A stretch of DNA of 64,000 nucleotides, from positions 124,001 to 188,000 of the forward strand of contig NZ_BSEV01000006.1 in NCBI RefSeq assembly GCF_027922005.1, in the 5' to 3' direction. The notes beneath the pieces are model-generated. The model ran no database searches, was not told the DNA's origin, and worked only from the letters and a program-made list of their open reading frames with translations. The translations under genes and the position numbers were made by a program. Positions 34,148 through 42,380 of this stretch are shown here, piece by piece. Source of the DNA: Streptosporangium carneum. GTDB lineage: Bacteria > Actinomycetota > Actinomycetes > Streptosporangiales > Streptosporangiaceae. Every line of letters begins with the position of its first letter. The stretch's first letter is position 1.

Positions 34148-34789
34148 TCAATTCTCATTGTTTTTAGAAAAGACGACGCAGCACTCCCCCGGCCTGGGAT
34201 CCAGCCTGGCCGTAGCGGAGTCGTTCCCCAGACCTTCGAGCAGCCCACGGCACAACGCCAGGTTCACCGAGCACACCAGCAGCGGGTGTTCCATCGACAG
34301 CACGTGGAACGGGCAGTTGCGCAGCCGCAGGCCGTCCTCCGCCTCGTAGGGCTCGTAACCGCGCTCGCTCAGCGCCCGGCCGAGGTCCTCTCCCTCCGCC
34401 ACGAGCCCCGCCCCGACCCGCCTCGCCGCCTCCTGCGCCACCTCGTCCCCGCCGAGCAGGTCCACCACCTCGGCGAGCACCAGCGCGAGCGTGCGGTAGT
34501 CCCTGGCCGGGACGCTGACCTGCCACTCCCCCCGCGCCCTGCGGTAGACCTTCGCCGGGCGGCCGCTGCCGGGGCCCGTCCTGTCCGTCAGCCGCTTGAA
34601 CCCCGACTCCAGCAGTCCCGCCTCGGCCAGCTTGTCGAGGTGGAAGGCGGCCAGGGTCCGTTGCACCCCCACCGCCTCCGCGACCTCGTTGCGCCCCGCC
34701 TCGCGGCCCAGGGAGATCACATACTCGTAGACGGCCCGCCGAACCGGATCGTGGAGGGTCGCAACCGTGCCGAGGTCGTCGCTGCTCAC
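34148..34789 (-). CDS. HTH regulator with cysteine-rich C-terminus (SufR-like)
   Basis: 213 aa: ArsR-type winged HTH (about 8-85) followed by a domain with Cys159, 173, 180, 203 and 204 in NCPFH, LVCSVNLALCRG and PGECCVVF. The clustered cysteines suggest an Fe-S or metal cofactor as in SufR-type sensors; the partner ligands cannot be proven from sequence. No suf genes here. GTG 34789 lies 6 nt after TAGAAT, so the message is probably leaderless. Confidence 0.85.
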   Translation of the reverse strand: MSSDDLGTVATLHDPVRRAVYEYVISLGREAGRNEVAEAVGVQRTLAAFHLDKLAEAGLLESGFKRLTDRTGPGSGRPAKVYRRARGEWQVSVPARDYRTLALVLAEVVDLLGGDEVAQEAARRVGAGLVAEGEDLGRALSERGYEPYEAEDGLRLRNCPFHVLSMEHPLLVCSVNLALCRGLLEGLGNDSATARLDPRPGECCVVFSKNNEN

Positions 34790-34795
34790 AGCGGG

Positions 34796-34801
34796 ATTCT
34801 A
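34796..34801 (-). promoter_or_regulatory. Candidate leaderless -10 box of the HTH regulator
   Basis: TAGAAT on the minus strand, 6 nt before GTG 34789. Confidence 0.55.
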
Positions 34802-34848
34802 GGCGTCGCCCGCGCGGCCGCGTCCCTCGCTCGGGACGTCACGGGAAC

Positions 34849-34923
34849 AGGCACGGGAACAGACGCGAGGACAGGCATGGGGACAGCGCGGGGGAAGGAC
34901 GGGGGAAGAACGGGGGAAGGGCG
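34849..34923. repeat. Short G-rich iterations
   Basis: The 319-bp gap 34790-35108 holds no gene. It contains the regulator's promoter, iterated GGGAACAG/GGGGGAAG(A/G)ACG motifs here, and the hairpin at 34933-34972. Confidence 0.5.
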
Positions 34924-34932
34924 CGTGAACGC

Positions 34933-34972
34933 CGCAGGACCCGGCCACGCGGGAGCGTGACCGGGTCCTGCG
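34933..34972. terminator. Terminator of the FKBP gene
   Basis: Perfect 12-bp stem CGCAGGACCCGG (34933-34944) with 34961-34972, loop 16 nt, 137 bp past the FKBP stop on the minus strand. Confidence 0.65.
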
Positions 34973-35108
34973 AGACCGCCTCACCGAGCCCTCACGGGCC
35001 CTGTCGGCGGAGAAACCCCTGCGGCGAGCCGCCGTCAGGGAGCGATGTCAGAAGGCGGCTCCCGACGAGGCGCTGTCAGCGCGCCCGTCAGACCGCCCAG
35101 CGGGCCGC

Positions 35109-36056
35109 TCAGTAGGCCGCGACGACGTCGACCAGGAAGACCAGCGTGTCGGTCCCCTTGATCTTCTCGCCGGAGCCCTGCTTGCCGTACCCGAGGTCCG
35201 GCGGGATGCTCAGCAGCACGCGGCTGCCGACCGGGACGCCGACCAGGCCCTGGTCCCAGCCCTTGATGACCTTGCCGGTGCCGATCTGGAACATGATCGG
35301 CTCACCGCCGCGCGACCAGCTGCTGTCGAACTCGAGGTCAGAGCCCCAGATCTTGCCGGCGTACTGGACCAGGATCGACTGGCCGGACTTGACCTCGGGC
35401 CCGGAGCCCTTGATGACGACCTTGGAGACGAGCTCCTTCGGCGCCTTCTCCTTGGTCTTGGTGGTCAGCTTGGGCGCGGCGTCGCCGCCCGGGTTCTCCA
35501 CCTTGACGCCCTTGAGGCCGGGGTCGGTCGCGGTGCCCTGGGCGGCCTTGCCCGAGGGAACCCCGACCACGTCGACCACGAAGACCTGCGACTGGCCCGC
35601 GGGCGCCTGCGCCTGCTGCTCCTTGGGCAGCGCGTCCTTGCCGACGACCGACAGGAACCGCCCTCCGCCCTTGGTCTCCGCGAAGCCCTTGCGCAGGATC
35701 TCGGGAACCTGCTCGTTGAGGGTGATCAGCTGCGGGCCTCCCTCGTCATAGGTCGAGCCCGCCAGCTTGTTCTCCTTGCCGTCCCAGGTGAAGACGGTGA
35801 AGTTGGCCACCACGTTGCCTCCGTCCTTGGCGGGGGCGCCGACGGTCCCGGGCGTGACCACCTGGTAGGAGGAGGTCTCCACCACCTTCGCGGGGAAGGC
35901 GACGGTCGGCTTGGCGTTCGCCGCCCCGGTGACCTTCAGGGCGGGCGCCCCCGCGCTCGCGGGAGAGGCGGCACTGCCCGCGCCCCCCTCGGAGCCGCAG
36001 GCTGCGGCGAACAACAACGGCACTGCGGCCAGTACGGCCAGGCTGCGGCGGCGCAT
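35109..36056 (-). CDS. FKBP-type peptidyl-prolyl isomerase lipoprotein
   Basis: 315 aa. Lipoprotein signal peptide with FAAAC (Cys20). Two FKBP-like halves: residues about 55-165 (degenerate) and the C-terminal one with VKSGQSILVQYAGKIWGSDLEFDSSW, IGTGKVIKGWDQGLVGVPVGSRVLLSIPPDLGYG, retaining the active-site aromatics. Probably catalyses proline isomerisation in exported proteins on the outer face of the membrane. Directly downstream of pafA, as often seen in this locus. Confidence 0.93.
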   Translation of the reverse strand: MRRRSLAVLAAVPLLFAAACGSEGGAGSAASPASAGAPALKVTGAANAKPTVAFPAKVVETSSYQVVTPGTVGAPAKDGGNVVANFTVFTWDGKENKLAGSTYDEGGPQLITLNEQVPEILRKGFAETKGGGRFLSVVGKDALPKEQQAQAPAGQSQVFVVDVVGVPSGKAAQGTATDPGLKGVKVENPGGDAAPKLTTKTKEKAPKELVSKVVIKGSGPEVKSGQSILVQYAGKIWGSDLEFDSSWSRGGEPIMFQIGTGKVIKGWDQGLVGVPVGSRVLLSIPPDLGYGKQGSGEKIKGTDTLVFLVDVVAAY

Positions 36057-36152
36057 AGGTATCCCTCAAGCAGACGTCAGGTTTGCGCCACACTACCCGC
36101 CCTCACATACGGGTGCGGTAAGGCGGAGGGCGACCTTGCCGAAGCGTGACCA

Positions 36153-37511
36153 TCACATGCCCGCGATGAGCTTGTCCACTCTCTCGTCCACACTGCGGAA
36201 GGGGTCCTTGCACAGCACGGTGCGCTGCGCCTGGTCGTTGAGCTTCAGGTGCACCCAGTCGACGGTGAAGTCGCGCCGCTTCTCCTGCGCCCTGCGGATG
36301 AACTCCCCGCGCAGCCGCGCCCTGGTGGTCTGCGGCGGAACCGACTTGGCCTCGAAGATCTTCAGGTCGGAGGCGACCCGCTCGACCGCGCCGCGCTTCT
36401 GCAGCAGGTAGAACAGCCCTCGGCGGCGGTGCACGTCGTGGTAGGCGAGGTCGAGCTGGGCGACCCTGGGGCTGGACAGCGGCAGGTCGTACTTCCTGCG
36501 GTAGCGCTCGATCAGCTGGTACTTGGTGACCCAGTCGATCTCGCGGGCGACCAGGTCGAGGTTTCCGGTCTCGACGGCGGTGAGCGTCCGCTCCCACAGC
36601 TCGAGCACCCGGTGGCTGATGTCGTCGCCTCCCCTGCGGTCGACGAAGTCACGCGCCTTGGCGAGGTACTCCTGCTGGATCTCCAGCGAGGACGCCTCCC
36701 TGCCGTTGGCCAGGCGCACGCGACGCCGCCCCGTCATGTCGTGGGAGACCTCCCGGATGGCCCTGATCGGGTTCTCCAGCGACAGGTCGCGCATCACCGT
36801 GCCCGCCTCGATCATGCGCAGCACCAGGTCGGTCGCGCCGACCTTGAGCAGCATGGTCGTCTCGCTCATGTTGGAGTCGCCGACGATGACGTGCAGGCGA
36901 CGGAAGCGCTCGGCGTCGGCGTGCGGCTCGTCGCGGGTGTTGATGATCGGCCGGGACCGGGTGGTCGCGCTGGAGACGCCCTCCCAGATGTGCTCGGCCC
37001 GCTGGGAGACGCAGTAGACCGCCCCGCGCGGGGTCTGCAGCACCTTGCCCGCCCCGCAGATTATCTGGCGGGTGACCAGGAAGGGGATGAGCACGTCCGC
37101 CAGGCGGCCGAACTCCCCGTGCCTGCCGACCAGGTAGTTCTCGTGGCAGCCGTAGGAGTTGCCCGCCGAGTCGGTGTTGTTCTTGAACAGGTAGATGTCT
37201 CCGGCGATGCCCTCCTCGCGGAGCCTCTTCTCCGCGTCGACGAGCAGGCCCTCGAGGATGCGCTCGCCCGCCTTGTCGTGGGTGACGAGCTCCACGACGT
37301 TGTCACACTCTGGGGTGGCGTACTCGGGGTGGCTGCCCACGTCGAGGTAGAGACGCGCCCCGTTGCGCAGGAAGACGTTGCTCGACCGGCCCCAGGAGAC
37401 GACTCTGCGAAATAGATAACGCGCGACCTCGTCGGGCGACAGCCGTCGCTGTCCCCTGAACGTGCAGGTGACGCCGTACTCGTTCTCAAGCCCGAAGATG
37501 CGACGATCCAT
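36153..37511 (-). CDS. pafA: Pup-protein ligase PafA
   Basis: 452 aa. Glutamine-synthetase-like ligase joining the C-terminal Glu of Pup to substrate lysines. Starts [15 protein letters not shown] with the metal-binding Glu residues, [45 protein letters not shown] and the C-terminal [18 protein letters not shown] 37511 lies 6 nt after TAGTGT, so probably leaderless. Homologous to Dop at 48331. Confidence 0.97.
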   Translation of the reverse strand: MDRRIFGLENEYGVTCTFRGQRRLSPDEVARYLFRRVVSWGRSSNVFLRNGARLYLDVGSHPEYATPECDNVVELVTHDKAGERILEGLLVDAEKRLREEGIAGDIYLFKNNTDSAGNSYGCHENYLVGRHGEFGRLADVLIPFLVTRQIICGAGKVLQTPRGAVYCVSQRAEHIWEGVSSATTRSRPIINTRDEPHADAERFRRLHVIVGDSNMSETTMLLKVGATDLVLRMIEAGTVMRDLSLENPIRAIREVSHDMTGRRRVRLANGREASSLEIQQEYLAKARDFVDRRGGDDISHRVLELWERTLTAVETGNLDLVAREIDWVTKYQLIERYRRKYDLPLSSPRVAQLDLAYHDVHRRRGLFYLLQKRGAVERVASDLKIFEAKSVPPQTTRARLRGEFIRRAQEKRRDFTVDWVHLKLNDQAQRTVLCKDPFRSVDERVDKLIAGM

Positions 37512-37517
37512 TGCCTC

Positions 37518-37523
37518 ACACTA
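37518..37523 (-). promoter_or_regulatory. Candidate leaderless -10 box of pafA
   Basis: TAGTGT on the minus strand, 6 nt before ATG 37511. Confidence 0.5.
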
Positions 37524-37612
37524 TTCGCCGAACCCCTCTGGCGGGAGGGATCAGTGGGGGTTTTCGGTCCTACGGCTTATGCCCCCGGGGATGCTCGGCT
37601 AAGCGTGAGCGG

Positions 37613-37644
37613 GGCTCACGCCCGCTGGAATCGGGGCGTGAGCC
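37613..37644. terminator. Terminator of the secreted-protein gene
   Basis: 11-bp perfect stem, GGCTCACGCCC (37613-37623) with 37634-37644, 13 bp past the stop of the minus-strand gene at 37657. Confidence 0.75.
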
Positions 37645-37656
37645 GTACGACGGGGC

Positions 37657-38166
37657 TCAGGGGGTGTAGATCTCCTGAACCTTGACGATCTGCCCCCGGT
37701 AGACGGTGATCAGCGAGGGACGCTGGAACTTCGCCGCTCTGGTCAGCAGGACCTTGCGGGAGCAGCGCTTGGCCCCGAGCCCCTTCTTGTCGACGGTGAA
37801 CCCGTTGAGGTTGGCCGAGCAGCCGAAGGCGCTCAGGAAGACGACGTTCCTGGCGACGGGCGAGGCGTAGGCGGTCACGTCCCCCTCGGGCGGGCCGACG
37901 AAGTGCCCCTCGCTGTACTTGTCCTTCACCCACTTGATCGGCGTGTACTCCGCGTCGTGCGGGCTCACGTGGACGATCCAGCCGCGCAGGATGCCGTCCT
38001 TGCGGGAGCTGATGTGCTTGGTGAAGTCGTGGCCGGGATCGCTCTGGAACGTGGTCCCGAAGGTCTTCGGCGCGGGGAAGTCCGGGATCGCCGCGGCTTC
38101 GGCGGGGATCGCGCCGGCCAGTGCTACGGAGAGCACGGCGGCGGCGGCCAGCAGGGAACGCTTCAT
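37657..38166 (-). CDS. Uncharacterised secreted protein
   Basis: 169 aa, not recognised. Sec signal peptide (KRSLLAAAAVLSVALAGAIPAEA, cleavage about residue 25-27), mature part with two cysteines (SAFGCSANL and AKRCSRKV) likely forming one disulfide. Frame is open upstream, but ATG 38166 gives the complete signal peptide. Lies between prcA and pafA; terminators on both sides suggest its own transcription. No evidence that it takes part in protein degradation. Confidence 0.75.
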   Translation of the reverse strand: MKRSLLAAAAVLSVALAGAIPAEAAAIPDFPAPKTFGTTFQSDPGHDFTKHISSRKDGILRGWIVHVSPHDAEYTPIKWVKDKYSEGHFVGPPEGDVTAYASPVARNVVFLSAFGCSANLNGFTVDKKGLGAKRCSRKVLLTRAAKFQRPSLITVYRGQIVKVQEIYTP

Positions 38167-38227
38167 GCCCGTTACGACGACGCCCCGGGGGAGACGGTTG
38201 GCCCGGCAGAGGGTGATCCCCGTCACA

Positions 38228-38266
38228 GCGGAGCGCCGCACCCCGGACGGGGACGCGGCGCTCCGC
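38228..38266. terminator. Terminator of the prcBA operon
   Basis: 12-bp perfect stem GCGGAGCGCCGC (38228-38239) with 38255-38266, 20 bp past the prcA stop on the minus strand. Confidence 0.8.
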
Positions 38267-38285
38267 CGTCACGCGAAGGGGACGG

Positions 38286-39077
38286 TCAGCCGTTCGAGCC
38301 GGTGTCGAGGTCGCCCTCGGGGGCGGTCGGCGGCAGGTCCGGCGTCTGCGGGGTTCCCGGAGCCTCGGGCGCGGTCTCCTGGGTTGCGCCCCCGGCGCCT
38401 TCGGCCAGCAGGCGCTCCAGCCTCGGGCCGTTGAGACGCAGGAACTTGCGGTGGGGACGGTTGCGGTCGAGCACCGCGACCTCGAGCTGGCTGGCCGGGG
38501 AACGCTCACCACCGGGCTCGGTGAGCGCGAACAGCGCCGCCTCGAGCGCCTCGGCCAGCGGGAGCCCCTCGCTGTAGCGCTCCTTGAGCCTGCCCGCGAC
38601 CGCCTCGGCTTGACCGCCCATCGCCACCAGGCCGGTCTCGTCGAAGACCGAGCCGTCGAAGGTGAGGCGGTAGATGTGGTCCTCCTCCGAGGAGTCGCCC
38701 ACCTCCGCGACCACGATCTCGACCTCGAACGGCTTCGGCGACTCGGTGAAGATCTGGCCGAGGTTCTGCGCGTAGAGGTTGGCCAGGCCGCGCGCGGTGA
38801 CGTCGTCCCTGGCGTAGTTGTAGCCGTTGATGTCGGCGTAGCGGATGCCGCCGAGACGCAGCGCCTCGAACTCGTTGTAGCGGCCGACCGCGGCGAAGCC
38901 GATCCTGTCGTAGATCTCGCTGATCTTGTGCAGGGCCCGGGAGGGGTTGGGGGCGACGAACAGGATGCCGTGCTCGTACTGCAGGACGACGACACTGCGG
39001 CCTCGCGCGATGCCCTTGCGCGCGTAGTCCGCCTTGTCCCGCATCTGCTGCTCGGGCGAGACATATCCAAAAGGCAT
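38286..39077 (-). CDS. prcA: 20S proteasome alpha subunit PrcA
   Basis: 263 aa. Gate-forming N-terminus PFGYVSPEQQMRDKADYARKG, typical actinobacterial alpha subunit, then SVVVLQYEHGILFVA, IYDRIGFAAVGRYNEFE. Assembles in heptameric rings that cap the PrcB rings and dock ARC/Mpa. Acidic tail of about 40 residues. ATG 39077 chosen over GTG 39083 to match the family N-terminus. 25 bp after prcB. Confidence 0.96.
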   Translation of the reverse strand: MPFGYVSPEQQMRDKADYARKGIARGRSVVVLQYEHGILFVAPNPSRALHKISEIYDRIGFAAVGRYNEFEALRLGGIRYADINGYNYARDDVTARGLANLYAQNLGQIFTESPKPFEVEIVVAEVGDSSEEDHIYRLTFDGSVFDETGLVAMGGQAEAVAGRLKERYSEGLPLAEALEAALFALTEPGGERSPASQLEVAVLDRNRPHRKFLRLNGPRLERLLAEGAGGATQETAPEAPGTPQTPDLPPTAPEGDLDTGSNG

Positions 39078-39102
39078 GGACACCTGGGGTGATCCTCTCG
39101 TG

Positions 39103-39951
39103 TTAGCGCAGCGGGGCGACGGGGCCGTCGGGGGAGCTCATCCGCGTTTCGAGGACGGTCTGGACGTGACCGCCCACCTCCTCGTCGGACAGACGGTGGA
39201 AGCCGTCGGCGGTGATCTGCGCTACGACAGGCCAGATCCTTCGGGTGACGTCGGGGCCGCCGGTCGCCGAGTCGTCGTCGGCGGCGTCGTACAGGGCGTT
39301 GATGAGCACCAGGATGATCTCCTCGGGCGAGGCGTTCTCCCGGTAGAGCTTCTTCAGCGAGCCCCGCGCGAAGATCGAGCCGGAGCCGATCGAGTGGTAC
39401 TGCTGCTGCTCGTAGGGACCGCCGCCCACGTCGTAGCCGAAGATCCGTCCGCCGTCGACCTCGGGGTCGTAGGCGGCGAACAGCGGCACCACGACCAGCC
39501 CCTGCATCGCCATGCCGAGATTGCCGCGGATCATCGTGGCGAGCCGGTTCGCCTTGCCCGCGACCGAGAGCGTCCTGCCTTCCATCTTCTCGTAGTGCTC
39601 GAGCTCGACCCGGTAGAGGCGGGCCATCTCGATGCCGGTGCTCGCCGCCCCGGCGATGCCCATGCACGAGTAGTCGTCGGTGCGGAACACCTTCTCCATG
39701 TCCCGCTGGGAGATGATGTTCCCCGAGGTCGCCCTGCGGTCACCGGCCATCACCACGCCGCCCGCGCAGGTCGCGGCGACGATCGTGGTGGCGTGCGGCA
39801 CATGGTCGCCGACCGGGGTTGCCAGGGTCTCGTTTCTGCCGGGCAACAAGTCCGGCGCGTAGGAGCCGACGAACTCGGTGAACGAGGAAATCCCGCTGTT
39901 CGTGAAGATGTGATTCACCATGCCGGCGGGCAGGTCCCTGTGCGATCCCAC
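39103..39951 (-). CDS. prcB: 20S proteasome beta subunit PrcB
   Basis: 282-aa N-terminal-nucleophile protease. Propeptide of 54 residues is removed before Thr55 ([25 protein letters not shown]), exposing the catalytic threonine; supporting residues in [22 protein letters not shown] and [13 protein letters not shown] are present. Starts GTG 39951 with GGAGGGAG upstream. Forms the inner proteolytic rings. Confidence 0.96.
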   Translation of the reverse strand: MGSHRDLPAGMVNHIFTNSGISSFTEFVGSYAPDLLPGRNETLATPVGDHVPHATTIVAATCAGGVVMAGDRRATSGNIISQRDMEKVFRTDDYSCMGIAGAASTGIEMARLYRVELEHYEKMEGRTLSVAGKANRLATMIRGNLGMAMQGLVVVPLFAAYDPEVDGGRIFGYDVGGGPYEQQQYHSIGSGSIFARGSLKKLYRENASPEEIILVLINALYDAADDDSATGGPDVTRRIWPVVAQITADGFHRLSDEEVGGHVQTVLETRMSSPDGPVAPLR

Positions 39952-40480
39952 GCGACTCCCTCCAAAGGTGCGGTCCTATAAGGCCCGACCTTACTCATCT
40001 TGCCGTGCTGCATGCACTTCCCTGGATCAGCTCAGCGCGAACCCCCTTCGCGCGGATCATCGAATCTTTGCACCGGGCCTGACACCGGCGGGCGCGGGCG
40101 ATCCTCCGCCTCCGCGGGGCGCGCCGGGACGGGCGCGTTCCATGATCGGCGCGTTCCACGGCCGGCGTCCCGTGAGCGGCGCGGGCGGGCCGGACGGCGC
40201 GCACGACGGCGGGAGGCCGGGCCTGCGACCGCCGCGACCGGTTTCGCCGGTCCGCGTCATCCGGGCATGACGGGACAGGCGACGGCCGGTCGACCCGTCG
40301 TCCACGGCGGTGACGGCCGGAACCGGCGCGTCTCTCGTCTCCCTGCGTTTTCCTATGTTCCCAGCGGCGCTCGCGCCCTGTGGGGACCCGGTGCCGCGGC
40401 GCGCGGCCTCACCCCGTCCGGTCTCGAGCCCGCGACGACTCCGTTCTCACTCCGAGAGGAGGCGAGCCAGGGGCGTCCGC
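39952..40480. other. 529-bp gap between pup and prcB
   Basis: No gene seen. Near prcB is CTTATAGG on the minus strand, a possible -10. Around 40128-40160 GGCGCGTTCCA occurs twice. The gap is longer than in most actinobacteria, where pup and prcB are close, so prcBA probably has its own promoter. Confidence 0.5.
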
Positions 40481-40690
40481 CTACTGGCCGCCCTTCTGAA
40501 CGTACGACCTGACGAACTCCTCGGCGTTCTCCTCGAGAACCTCGTCGATCTCGTCGAGGATGGCGTCGACGTCGTCGGAAAGCTTCTCGTGGCGGTCCTG
40601 GACGTCGGTGGAGTCCGCGGGCGCGGTCTCCTCGACCTCCTTGTCGGTCCGCCCGGTCTGCTTCTGGCCTCCGCTGTCCTTGCTAGCCAT
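40481..40690 (-). CDS. pup: Prokaryotic ubiquitin-like protein Pup
   Basis: 69 aa. Disordered, acidic protein with the coiled-coil region KLSDDVDAILDEIDEVLEENAEEF that binds the proteasome ATPase and the C-terminus VQKGGQ. The terminal Gln must be deamidated to Glu by Dop before PafA can conjugate it. ATG 40690 with GGAGGTG upstream; an ATG five codons earlier lacks a ribosome site. Confidence 0.98.
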   Translation of the reverse strand: MASKDSGGQKQTGRTDKEVEETAPADSTDVQDRHEKLSDDVDAILDEIDEVLEENAEEFVRSYVQKGGQ

Positions 40691-40856
40691 CTGTGGCACC
40701 TCCACATGGGGGACGTCTGTTGCCCAATATCTTCCCCGAACCGGCAGACATTTCGCGTGGATCGTCCTCGATCTTTGTCAGAGTCCGCCGAAGTCGCCTC
40801 CGGCCTCACCCGCAAGACAACCCGCATCTCCCGTCCGGAGGCAAATCCGCCCGCGC

Positions 40857-40904
40857 TTGACTGGATAGCGATTCTATCCAACAATTGGCTAGCATCGCTA
40901 TCCA
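40857..40904 (+). promoter_or_regulatory. Promoter with two tandem palindromic operators
   Basis: TTGACT (40857-40862), 17-bp spacer, AACAAT (40880-40885). Operator 1, GGATAG-N5-CTATCC (40863-40879), exactly fills the spacer. Operator 2, TTGGCTAGC-ATC-GCTATCCAA (about 40885-40904), covers the expected transcription start with one mismatch. Same half-site twice, typical of a MarR/TetR/GntR-type repressor not encoded nearby. Confidence 0.65.
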
Positions 40905-40915
40905 ACGGAGGATCC

Positions 40916-41323
40916 ATGTTGTCGTCGTCGTCGCTGAGCACCGCGGGAGTGCTCCTGATCACCGTTCCCGCCGTCGCCTTCGGCGGGCTCTCCCTGCTGG
41001 CGCACATCATGCGCCACATCCCCGGCTACCTCGACAACCCGGTACGGCGGGGCCTGTGGCGGGCGGGGCACGCCCACGCGGGCGTCCTGGTGCTCTTCGC
41101 GCTCGTCGCGCTGCTCTACGTCGACCAGGCCGCCATGTCGGACGCCACCAGAACCCTGACCAGGATCCTGATCGTGGCGGCGCCGATCCTGATGCCGCTC
41201 GGCTTCTTCCTGTCGGTCGTCCGCCCCTCGGACACCAGGCCGAACAGGCTGATCTGGCTCACGGGCGTCGGCGGCGTGTCCCTGGGCGCGGGTACGCTGC
41301 TGCTCGGCATTGGCCTGATCTGA
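40916..41323 (+). CDS. Uncharacterised membrane protein under operator control
   Basis: 135 aa with four hydrophobic segments (GVLLITVPAVAFGGLSLL, HAGVLVLFALVALLYV, ILIVAAPILMPLGFFLSV, LTGVGGVSLGAGTLLLGIGLI) and a His-containing loop AHIMRHIPGYLDNP. No recognised family or motif for catalysis. ATG 40916 with GGAGGA. Divergent from pup. The tight double operator in front suggests an inducible gene. Confidence 0.75.
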   Translation: MLSSSSLSTAGVLLITVPAVAFGGLSLLAHIMRHIPGYLDNPVRRGLWRAGHAHAGVLVLFALVALLYVDQAAMSDATRTLTRILIVAAPILMPLGFFLSVVRPSDTRPNRLIWLTGVGGVSLGAGTLLLGIGLI

Positions 41324-41420
41324 TGCCTTTACAGGGTGTATTTGAATTTATCGACCATGCTCGGCGAGTCAGGATCGTTCCAAGTAGGCCAACGCGGCGC
41401 AAAACTGCGATCATTGGCGG

Positions 41421-42215
41421 GTGAGCACCATCGTCGCCAGCCGCTACAAGCTTCATTCCCCCGTCGGCCGGGGAGCGACGGGCGTGGTCTGGCGCGCCTA
41501 CGACCTGTTACTGGAGCGGGTGGTGGCGCTCAAGGAGATCGTCCTGCCACCGGGCCCCGCCGCGGCGGAGCAGCGGCGGCGGGTGGTGCGCGAGGCGCGG
41601 ATGGCCGCCCGGCTGAGCCACCGGGGCATCGTGACCGTGCACAACCTGGCCGAGGAGTCCGAGCGGCTCTGGATCGTCATGGAGTTCCTCGAGGCGCTGA
41701 CCCTGCACGACACGCTCGTGCAGGCGGGCCCTCTCCCCGCCGACCTGGTGGCCGCGATGGGACGCAGGCTGCTGGACGCCCTGCGGCACGCGCACGACGG
41801 CGGGGTGATCCACCGTGACATCAAGCCCGCGAACATCATGCTGACGGGCGACCGGGTGGTGCTGGCCGACTTCGGCTTCGCCGCCCCCGAGGGCACGGCG
41901 GGCACCTCGATGCGCGGCACCCCGGCGTTCATCGCGCCGGAGACCCTGCACGGCCGGGGCGGGACACGCGAGGCGGACATGTGGTCGTTCGGGGCGACGC
42001 TCTACATGGCGGTCGAGGGCAGGACCCCGTTCAGGTCGGTGAGCTCGATGCCCGCCCTCGTCGAGGCGCTCAGGGAGCCCGCGCGGGCCCCGCAGCGGGC
42101 GGGCGCGCTGGAGCCCGTCCTGCGCGGCCTGCTGCGCAAGGACCCCCGGGCACGGCTGAGCGCGGAGCAGACCTCGGCCATGCTGGCCAAGATGCGCTGC
42201 TTCAGCGCCGCCTGA
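41421..42215 (+). CDS. Soluble serine/threonine protein kinase
   Basis: 264-aa Hanks-type kinase consisting of the catalytic domain only. Gly loop GRGATGVVW (16-24), Lys38 in VVALKEI, catalytic Asp133 in HRDIKPAN, DFG at 150-152, APE in FIAPETL. No transmembrane, PASTA or sensor domain. GTG 41421. Substrate unknown; located among B12 and proteasome genes but with no evident tie to either. Confidence 0.93.
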   Translation: MSTIVASRYKLHSPVGRGATGVVWRAYDLLLERVVALKEIVLPPGPAAAEQRRRVVREARMAARLSHRGIVTVHNLAEESERLWIVMEFLEALTLHDTLVQAGPLPADLVAAMGRRLLDALRHAHDGGVIHRDIKPANIMLTGDRVVLADFGFAAPEGTAGTSMRGTPAFIAPETLHGRGGTREADMWSFGATLYMAVEGRTPFRSVSSMPALVEALREPARAPQRAGALEPVLRGLLRKDPRARLSAEQTSAMLAKMRCFSAA

Positions 42216-42380
42216 GCCTGCTCCGCGGAACCGCCGGCCCTGGCCGCCCGGTCGAGCTCCCCCGCGGGCGGCGCGCGGTCAGGACCGGGCCTGCGGCCGT
42301 CACGGTGACGGCCGACGCCCTTTACAACGTAGATCAGAGGATTTCGACGGCCCCGCCGTCAGCGGGGCACGGCGAGGCCG

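Noticed and set aside
37616-39667. 683-codon minus-strand ORF across prcA and prcB
   Set aside because: Out of frame with the two proteasome genes and with the secreted protein, all of which have clear family motifs.
41330-41420. tRNA-like AT-richer stretch before the kinase
   Set aside because: No cloverleaf arms or T-loop consensus could be drawn.
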